From positions 186,001 to 250,000 of the forward strand of contig NZ_LAHL01000009.1 of assembly GCF_000966195.1 (NCBI RefSeq): a DNA stretch of 64,000 nt, given 5' to 3'. The position numbers and the translations under genes were made by a program. The first letter of the stretch is position 1, and every line of letters begins with the position of its first letter. The DNA is from Domibacillus robiginosus (GTDB taxonomy: Bacteria > Bacillota > Bacilli > Bacillales > Domibacillaceae). The notes under the pieces are model-generated. The model worked only from the letters and a program-made list of their open reading frames with translations, made no database searches and was not told the DNA's origin. Of this stretch, positions 59,157-64,000 are shown piece after piece.

Positions 59157-61420
59157 GTACGAACTCCCTCCATTTTTTTAATGAAAACGGTTTGATCGTA
59201 GATCTTTTCTGTTTGTGCACTAATGTGTGCCCAGCTGTAAAGCTCTTTAGCCATTTCATGTCCATTTAATCCAAGCTCATTTGCATAACCGGGCTGATCC
59301 AAAACAGCCGTTATTTTTTGGGATAAATCTTCGGCATTGCCTGGTTCAAACAAAAGCCCAGTTTGTTTATGTAAAACAAACGATTTCAATCCGCCTGTTG
59401 CGGCCGCAATCACTGGCTTTCGAAATGCCATTGCTTCAAGAGCCACAATACCGAACGGTTCATACAAACTTGGAAACACGGCTGCTTTACAAGATTGAAA
59501 CAACGCTTTTCTTTCTTCATCACTAACATAGCCGACAAAATGAATAATGTCCTCAAGCCCGCGTTTTTTTACTTCTTGACGCCAGTTTTCTAATAAAGGA
59601 CCCTTACCCGCAATAATAAACTGAATATTTTCTTTTTTCAAGTCTTTTAAATTCATTTCAAAGAATGTTTGAAATCCTTTTTCAAATACCATTCGTCCAA
59701 TTGAAAAAATAAACGGCTCCATAGAATGAAAACGTGTTAAACTTGGGACGTTTTCTTCGAATTCAACGCCATTTGGCACTACATATATATCCTTTCCAGC
59801 ACCCTCATAATAAACACGCAACTCTTCTTTCATCGGCGGACTGCAAACAATCAGTGTGTCGGAGGCTTCAATAAGTTTTTTTTCTTTTGAGGCGATAGAA
59901 TGCTGCAGCTCGTTGTGCAAACCATTATTACGGCCATGCTCGGTAGCATGAATAGTAGAAATAAGCGGCAGCTGCTTTTGCTCGGAAAGCAGGATGGCTG
60001 CGTCCCCTGTCAGCCAGTCATGGGTATGAATAAGTGCGATGTCATGCTCGTGGACAAGCTCCATCCCTTTTTGGAAAAGACACAAATTTAAATCGGAGGT
60101 TTGCTTTAAAAAATCCTGTTCTCCTTTGTGAAGCGGACCGGACCGATAAACGTCAACGCCATTTACATGTTCATAGCCCGGTGAATCAGGATGAGAAGAC
60201 GTAAGTACGATTACCTGACGTCCAGAAGCAGCCAGCGCTTCTGCCAGCCCATGAACATGTCGTGCCATTCCGCCAACAATATTCGGTGGATATTCCCAGG
60301 ATAAAAGCAAAACGGCTCCTTCCATTTTTTCCACATTACCAGCAGAAGGTTTCGATTGAAGCGTCACGCCGTAATGAAGCCGCATACGCTGGTGAGCGTA
60401 ATCGAGGTCTGGAAACTCTTTACGAGCCCCGTCAAGCAAGTACCGCAAAGAGTCAACAGCACTTTTTAATTCTTCTTCTAAACCGTGAACGGCCGCATAA
60501 ATACAAAAAGCCCACTCAAGATCCAATACACCCGATGCTTCTGAAATAGCGAGTGTACATTGATCATCCCACTCTTCTTTTAAATGAATGATAGGATCAC
60601 AACGATGAAGCTCCTTTTCCGAAGTCAATGTATAGCCTTCCTTCATCTTTTCATACACAAGCGGAAAGTGAATAACACGCTTCTCAAAAGATGTGTCCTT
60701 AGAAGGCGCCTGCCTTTTTTGCATATGTCTCCAATAGTTACAAGCAGCTTTTCCAGACAAAGAAAAACGCGTCACAGTTTTCTCATCACTTTTTTCATTT
60801 TTTATTTCGTAAGGGATGAAGGTAAGACCCCGAGGGGAAACCCATTGAACATGCTCTTGTTCCTCCAAAGGAAAAGCATCATCCGGAAGAAAGGCGAATT
60901 GGCATCCTTCTTCCAAAAGAAGTTCATCGATCCCGGGCGTATAGGCCCCACGTGGAAGCCAGATGGATAAGGGCGGTGCCCCAAATAATTCTTTCCATAT
61001 GGCAGCTGTACGCTTTAAATCTTCTTTTGCCGCTCCCTTCAGTGTATAAGCCGTTAAGGGAAACTGGCTAAGGGAAACTGGCAGAAGTAGAAGTTTTTGT
61101 TTTGCCATTAATTCTTTGAAAGCATCAATAAGAGATCCATTATGTGTATGCAAAAAAGCAGACAACCTATGCGTCGGATAAAGCGCCATAAAAGAGCTTA
61201 CTGCCATCTTGCCGCGAACCCCATTCATCCAGCCTAAACTAAATAAATTAACCACAGCAGTAACCGGCTGCCCAGGCTCGGCACATTTTGCAGCTTCCAG
61301 CAGGTCCCCATAAGCTTTCGTCAATACGGCCATTTCTTTGCTGTCTGCCGTCGACCCAGCCAGTGCAAGAGGCCGAAAGGGATGATTAACCATAAAAATA
61401 TTTGAAAAAGAATCCTCCAT
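59153..61420 (-). CDS. Fusion of a degenerate GH57/DUF1957-like domain and a GT4 glycosyltransferase
   Basis: Protein of 755 aa with two parts. Residues about 1-360 resemble GH57/DUF1957 alpha-glucan enzymes: WLPRGAYTPGIDELLLEEG at 154-172 aligns with the WLPECAYxPG nucleophile motif, but Glu is replaced by Arg157, and the C-terminal helical DLEWAFCIYAAVHGLEEE pattern is kept. Residues about 368-755 are a GT4 synthase: LLSWEYPPNIVGGMARHVHGLAEAL, FSIGRMVFEKGFQTF, and the E-x7-E motif EPFGIVALE. Likely a glucan or glycan synthase with a non-catalytic binding module. ATG overlaps the downstream gene by 4 nt. The position corresponds to B. subtilis yqgM. Confidence 0.85.
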   Translation of the reverse strand: MEDSFSNIFMVNHPFRPLALAGSTADSKEMAVLTKAYGDLLEAAKCAEPGQPVTAVVNLFSLGWMNGVRGKMAVSSFMALYPTHRLSAFLHTHNGSLIDAFKELMAKQKLLLLPVSLSQFPLTAYTLKGAAKEDLKRTAAIWKELFGAPPLSIWLPRGAYTPGIDELLLEEGCQFAFLPDDAFPLEEQEHVQWVSPRGLTFIPYEIKNEKSDEKTVTRFSLSGKAACNYWRHMQKRQAPSKDTSFEKRVIHFPLVYEKMKEGYTLTSEKELHRCDPIIHLKEEWDDQCTLAISEASGVLDLEWAFCIYAAVHGLEEELKSAVDSLRYLLDGARKEFPDLDYAHQRMRLHYGVTLQSKPSAGNVEKMEGAVLLLSWEYPPNIVGGMARHVHGLAEALAASGRQVIVLTSSHPDSPGYEHVNGVDVYRSGPLHKGEQDFLKQTSDLNLCLFQKGMELVHEHDIALIHTHDWLTGDAAILLSEQKQLPLISTIHATEHGRNNGLHNELQHSIASKEKKLIEASDTLIVCSPPMKEELRVYYEGAGKDIYVVPNGVEFEENVPSLTRFHSMEPFIFSIGRMVFEKGFQTFFEMNLKDLKKENIQFIIAGKGPLLENWRQEVKKRGLEDIIHFVGYVSDEERKALFQSCKAAVFPSLYEPFGIVALEAMAFRKPVIAAATGGLKSFVLHKQTGLLFEPGNAEDLSQKITAVLDQPGYANELGLNGHEMAKELYSWAHISAQTEKIYDQTVFIKKMEGVRT

Positions 61421-61450
61421 TTTCCCTTACCTCCTTCAGCTAGTATCGGT

Positions 61451-62017
61451 TTATTGAAAGCAATCTGGATGCTCGATCCAGGCTGGCTCTTTGAACGAAT
61501 AGTGATAAAACGCTTCTGCTTCTCCTCTTTTAAGTATATAGTCTGTGCTGCGTTCATATGAGGTATGAACCGGATGTGATTGCAGGATCGGCCAGAATAA
61601 ATAATCTTTCGTTAAATAGCCAATTTCGCAAAGATAAGACCGATTTTTCTTTAATCCTTTTATTGTCCAAAAGGAATCCTCTTTGTTTACTTTTACACAT
61701 GTCATGGAGTGAGCATTTACTCCATTAAAATAAATATCTGTTACATCAAAAATACGCAGATCTAACACATTGGGATTTAACGGAGCTTCACAGTAAAAAG
61801 CCGCCCGCAATAAAAATGGGTGAATACTCCATCTACAATAAAGACGATCTTTCGACAATAAAACAGTATGCAGGCTGTTTTGCACATTCCGCTTTAATTT
61901 TCCTGGTGACTCAAGCGGCCATGTTTGTTTTGCCGGCTGTTCTGAAATCGACAATGTATCGTTTATTGGTTCCCAAGAGTTTTTTTTACTCTTAAGCCTT
62001 GTAATCTCCTCAATCAA
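61451..62017 (-). CDS. DUF4912 protein
   Basis: Protein of 188 aa. The central region carries the DUF4912 pattern: LHTVLLSKDRLYCRWSIH, LRIFDVTDIYFNGVNAH and SYLCEIGYLTKDYLFWPIL. No signal peptide or membrane helix. DUF4912 proteins tend to be encoded next to GH57-like branching enzymes and glycosyltransferases, as here, so a role in the same glycan pathway is likely. TTG 62017 has GGGGTGAT five nt upstream. It is the first gene of the three-gene operon. Confidence 0.78.
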   Translation of the reverse strand: MIEEITRLKSKKNSWEPINDTLSISEQPAKQTWPLESPGKLKRNVQNSLHTVLLSKDRLYCRWSIHPFLLRAAFYCEAPLNPNVLDLRIFDVTDIYFNGVNAHSMTCVKVNKEDSFWTIKGLKKNRSYLCEIGYLTKDYLFWPILQSHPVHTSYERSTDYILKRGEAEAFYHYSFKEPAWIEHPDCFQ

Positions 62018-62174
62018 TATGTATCACCCCGGTCTGGCAATTTTTCCTAATCTGGTTATCATCCTATTATTATGGTATCACGTTCAATAGCAGGCGGCAA
62101 TTGCTCAGCGTTCCACTCCATCTCTGCTATGCAATATGATACAATAGGATAAAAGAAACGAAAGGAGATTACCT

Positions 62175-62540
62175 ATGGATGAATTGATCATCGGACTGGC
62201 TTCTGCCGGTGTCTTTTTTATTTTGCTGTCATTTTTTCTTCCTGATAAACAACAGCGTTTGGAAAAGGAAGTCGAAGAATTATCGATGAAAATGCTTCAG
62301 GAACATTATCAGTTTAATAAAAAGTTAAAAGTGCTTGAAGAAGAACTGCTAATCGGTGAATCCCCATCTGCAGCTCTAAGAAAGCCTGCAGCTTCTGTAA
62401 ATCAAATTATTCAAAACCAGGTAGTGGCCCTTTATCAGCAAGGCACGCCCATTCCCCAAATTGCTGCCCAATCTTCTCTTTCAGCTGACCAGGTAAAAGA
62501 AATTTTAAATGAGAAAGTACAAACGGGGAGTTTGTCATGA
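62175..62540 (+). CDS. Small membrane-anchored coiled-coil protein with HTH-like end
   Basis: Protein of 121 aa. Residues 3-24 form one membrane helix (LIIGLASAGVFFILLSFFLP), 27-60 a charged coiled coil, and 75-115 a helix-turn-helix-like pattern (VNQIIQNQVVALYQQG, IPQIAAQSSLSADQVKEIL). Unknown function. It sits where B. subtilis has yqzD, beside the pst operon. ATG 62175 follows AAAGGAG. Its stop overlaps the next gene start by 4 nt. Confidence 0.75.
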   Translation: MDELIIGLASAGVFFILLSFFLPDKQQRLEKEVEELSMKMLQEHYQFNKKLKVLEEELLIGESPSAALRKPAASVNQIIQNQVVALYQQGTPIPQIAAQSSLSADQVKEILNEKVQTGSLS

Positions 62541-62974
62541 TGAATAAACAATCTATTCGCGCTTTTGGGTTTGGCCTTCTGGCCGCTTCAGCAGCGTTGT
62601 TTATTTCTGGTCAAATGCTGCCTGAACAGCCTGCTGAATTGTCAACACAACAAATGATACAGCGATTAAAAGCTGAAAACTATGTAATTCAAAACAACAG
62701 CGTTGGACAAGCTCAAAATCAAGCTGACGCAGTTCAAAAAGAAAAGAATACCCAGAAGACAATCACCAATAAACCTGTAACGTTTGTGATCGAAACCGGT
62801 ATGTCTTCCAATGAAATTGCAGCCCAATTAAAGAAATCCGGCATTATTGAGGATCCAGCTTCCTTTAATCAGTTTTTAACGAAAAATGGGTATGCCGATA
62901 AGCTGCAAGTAGGCTCTTTTACATTAAAAACCAGCATGACTCAAAAAGAAGTGGCTGACACATTAACAAAATAA
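62537..62974 (+). CDS. MltG/YceG N-terminal-like (LysM-like) membrane protein
   Basis: Protein of 145 aa: N-terminal signal/anchor (AFGFGLLAASAALFISGQML), a Gln/Lys-rich linker, and a C-terminal domain about 80-145. In that domain FVIETGMSSNEIAAQLKKSGII and FLTKNGYADKLQVGSFTL match the LysM-like start of endolytic transglycosylase MltG. The catalytic domain itself is absent, so it is a wall-binding remnant or partner. ATG 62537 overlaps the previous stop. It corresponds to yqzC by position. Confidence 0.75.
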   Translation: MMNKQSIRAFGFGLLAASAALFISGQMLPEQPAELSTQQMIQRLKAENYVIQNNSVGQAQNQADAVQKEKNTQKTITNKPVTFVIETGMSSNEIAAQLKKSGIIEDPASFNQFLTKNGYADKLQVGSFTLKTSMTQKEVADTLTK

Positions 62975-62983
62975 CTGCTTTAT

Positions 62984-63019
62984 AAAAAAAAGCCGGCGCA
63001 CATGCGCCGGCTTTTTTTA
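62984..63019. terminator. Bidirectional terminator before pstB
   Basis: AGCCGGCGCA (62991-63000) and TGCGCCGGCT (63003-63012) form a perfect stem with As on one side and seven Ts on the other. Confidence 0.92.
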
Positions 63020-63826
63020 ACCGAAACGTCCTGAGATGTAGTCATCAGTGCGACTATCTGCAGGGTTATTAAAGATAGTATCTGTCGAATCAAATTCTAC
63101 TACTTCCCCATTCAAGAAGAAAGCTGTTTTATCAGAGATGCGGGCAGCTTGCTGCATGTTATGCGTCACAATAATAATCGAATACTTTTCTTTCAGTTCC
63201 TGAATCAGTTCTTCTACTTTTAATGTTGAAACAGGATCAAGGGCCGATGTAGGTTCGTCCATTAAAATGACATCCGGCTCTAAAGCGAGGCAGCGTGCGA
63301 TACAAAGACGCTGCTGCTGTCCACCAGATAAACCGTAAGCTGGCTCATGAATCCGATCTTTTACTTCATCCCAAAGAGCTGCTCCTCGCAAGCTCTTTTC
63401 TACCGTTTCTGTAATGATCTGCTTGTTTTTAATCCCATGAATTTTCAAACCAAACGCAATGTTTTCATAAATAGACTTTGGAAACGGATTGGGTTTTTGA
63501 AAAACCATACCCACGCGAGTCCGCAATTCCTCAACAAGAAATTCTTTACTGAAAATATCCCGATTGCGATATTCAATCTGCCCGTTTGTTTTCACACCCG
63601 GCACAAGGTCAATCATCCGGTTTAATGTTTTAATGTAAGTCGATTTGCCACAGCCAGATGGACCGATGATCGCTGTGACTTCTCGCTCTTTAATACCCAA
63701 ATTAATATTTTTAAGCGCATGGTGGTCACCATACCACAAATTTAAATTTTTTGTATTGTATACAAACAGCTCGTCATTTTGAACAGGTTGATTATTTTTC
63801 GTTGTATTCACTGCAGTTAACGCCAT
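63017..63826 (-). CDS. pstB: Phosphate ABC transporter ATPase PstB
   Basis: ABC ATPase of 269 aa of the high-affinity phosphate importer. Walker [22 protein letters not shown]-loop [12 protein letters not shown], signature [18 protein letters not shown] and Walker [17 protein letters not shown] 63826 follows GGAGGTAATG. Its gene is last in the pst operon, 44 nt after pstA; only one ATPase gene is present here before the terminator, while B. subtilis has two (pstBA and pstBB). Confidence 0.97.
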   Translation of the reverse strand: MALTAVNTTKNNQPVQNDELFVYNTKNLNLWYGDHHALKNINLGIKEREVTAIIGPSGCGKSTYIKTLNRMIDLVPGVKTNGQIEYRNRDIFSKEFLVEELRTRVGMVFQKPNPFPKSIYENIAFGLKIHGIKNKQIITETVEKSLRGAALWDEVKDRIHEPAYGLSGGQQQRLCIARCLALEPDVILMDEPTSALDPVSTLKVEELIQELKEKYSIIIVTHNMQQAARISDKTAFFLNGEVVEFDSTDTIFNNPADSRTDDYISGRFG

Positions 63827-63870
63827 TTTACATTACCTCCAAGTTTTCAATCGCGATTTCACAAAATTTG

Positions 63871-64000
63871 TTATCGTGCCTGATAGCGGTTGCGAATCCA
63901 TACGGCTACAGAGTTCATTAAAATAAGCACACCAAGCAAAATGATGATCCCGGCAGCTGCGAGATTATGGAATTCCAATTGCGGACGGCTCGTCCAGTTG
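63871..64000 (-). CDS. pstA: Phosphate ABC transporter permease PstA, C-terminal end
   Basis: Last 42 codons of a gene whose start lies beyond the window. The product end reads [17 protein letters not shown], then the last membrane helix [19 protein letters not shown] and NRYQAR. The conserved family segment is the helix ending [11 protein letters not shown]. Stop TAA at 63873-63871. Confidence 0.92.
   Translation of the reverse strand, partial: NWTSRPQLEFHNLAAAGIIILLGVLILMNSVAVWIRNRYQAR

Noticed and set aside
1-64000. CRISPR arrays, tRNA/rRNA genes, insertion sequences, attachment sites
   Set aside because: No regularly spaced direct repeats, no cloverleaf candidates, no transposase or integrase genes and no terminal inverted repeats with target duplications were found.

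Overview
The window is chromosomal DNA from an endospore-forming Bacillaceae (Bacillus-like Firmicute). The evidence is spo0A, spoIVB, a complete spoIIIAA-AH operon, comG competence genes and a long run of genes in the order of the B. subtilis yqj-yqi-yqh-yqg arm. Shine-Dalgarno sequences are strong throughout, TTG/GTG starts are common and intrinsic terminators are clear. It is not a close B. subtilis relative: it carries a methylmalonyl-CoA mutase locus and a B12-dependent ribonucleotide reductase, and lacks several loci I remember from B. subtilis at these positions (gcvT-gcvPA-gcvPB, sinIR/tapA-sipW-tasA, ptb-bcd-buk, yqhV, yqhO).

Layout. 1-8.1 kb: C-terminally truncated methylmalonyl-CoA epimerase, a 31-codon Prli42-like membrane peptide, yqjA, bacilliredoxin brxB, a candidate SigB-driven small RNA, then meaB, mutB and mutA behind a promoter with a consensus CcpA cre site, and a divergent secreted DUF1002 protein. 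8.1-12.9 kb: branched-chain 2-oxoacid dehydrogenase operon lpdV-bkdAA-bkdAB-bkdB. 12.9-15.6 kb: a small accessory stretch (DUF2627 protein, a DnaD-domain remnant, an Mrr-like membrane protein lacking the nuclease lysine, an orphan 74-aa protein). 15.6-29.1 kb: one long minus-strand housekeeping block, accB-accC-yqhY-nusB-folD-xseA-xseB-ispA-dxs-yqxC-argR-recN-spoIVB-spo0A, with internal promoters at dxs, argR and spo0A. 29.2-33.9 kb: spoIIIA operon with a SigE-type promoter. 34-39 kb: an acyl-CoA dehydrogenase-like gene, efp, pepP, aroQ, yqhR and the divergent yqhQ-yqhP. 39.3-42 kb: nrdJ with two NrdR boxes. 42-46 kb: lipM, yqhL, yqhH, yqhG. 46-50 kb: comGA-GG. 50-55.7 kb: DUF2626 gene, a frameshifted Cys-rich regulator, mgsR, yqgX, yqgW, an LtaS-type synthase with a SigW-type promoter, and glcK. 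55.7-58.2 kb: yqgQ, gluP, yqgN and an L33 paralogue. 58.3-62 kb: a three-gene carbohydrate operon (DUF4912, degenerate GH57-GT4 fusion, nucleotidyltransferase). 62-64 kb: two small envelope genes, pstB and the end of pstA.

How the parts fit. The bkd complex makes branched acyl-CoAs from Val, Ile and Leu. The Val and Ile branches lead to propionyl-CoA and methylmalonyl-CoA, which the epimerase, MutAB and MeaB convert to succinyl-CoA. MutAB and NrdJ both need adenosylcobalamin. The accBC, dxs/ispA, folD/yqgN and lipM genes supply malonyl-CoA, isoprenoids, C1-folates and octanoylated (later lipoylated) E2 proteins such as BkdB. Spo0A, SpoIVB and SpoIIIA span initiation to engulfment and SigK control. 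Stress control appears as Prli42, MgsR, the SigB-type RNA promoter and the SigW-type promoter.

Most of the window is ordinary core chromosome. The best candidates for something new are the DUF4912/GH57-GT4/nucleotidyltransferase operon, in which the GH57-like half has lost its nucleophile position, and the candidate C-rich RNA between brxB and meaB. All assignments come from reading the sequence and remembered family knowledge; no database search was run.
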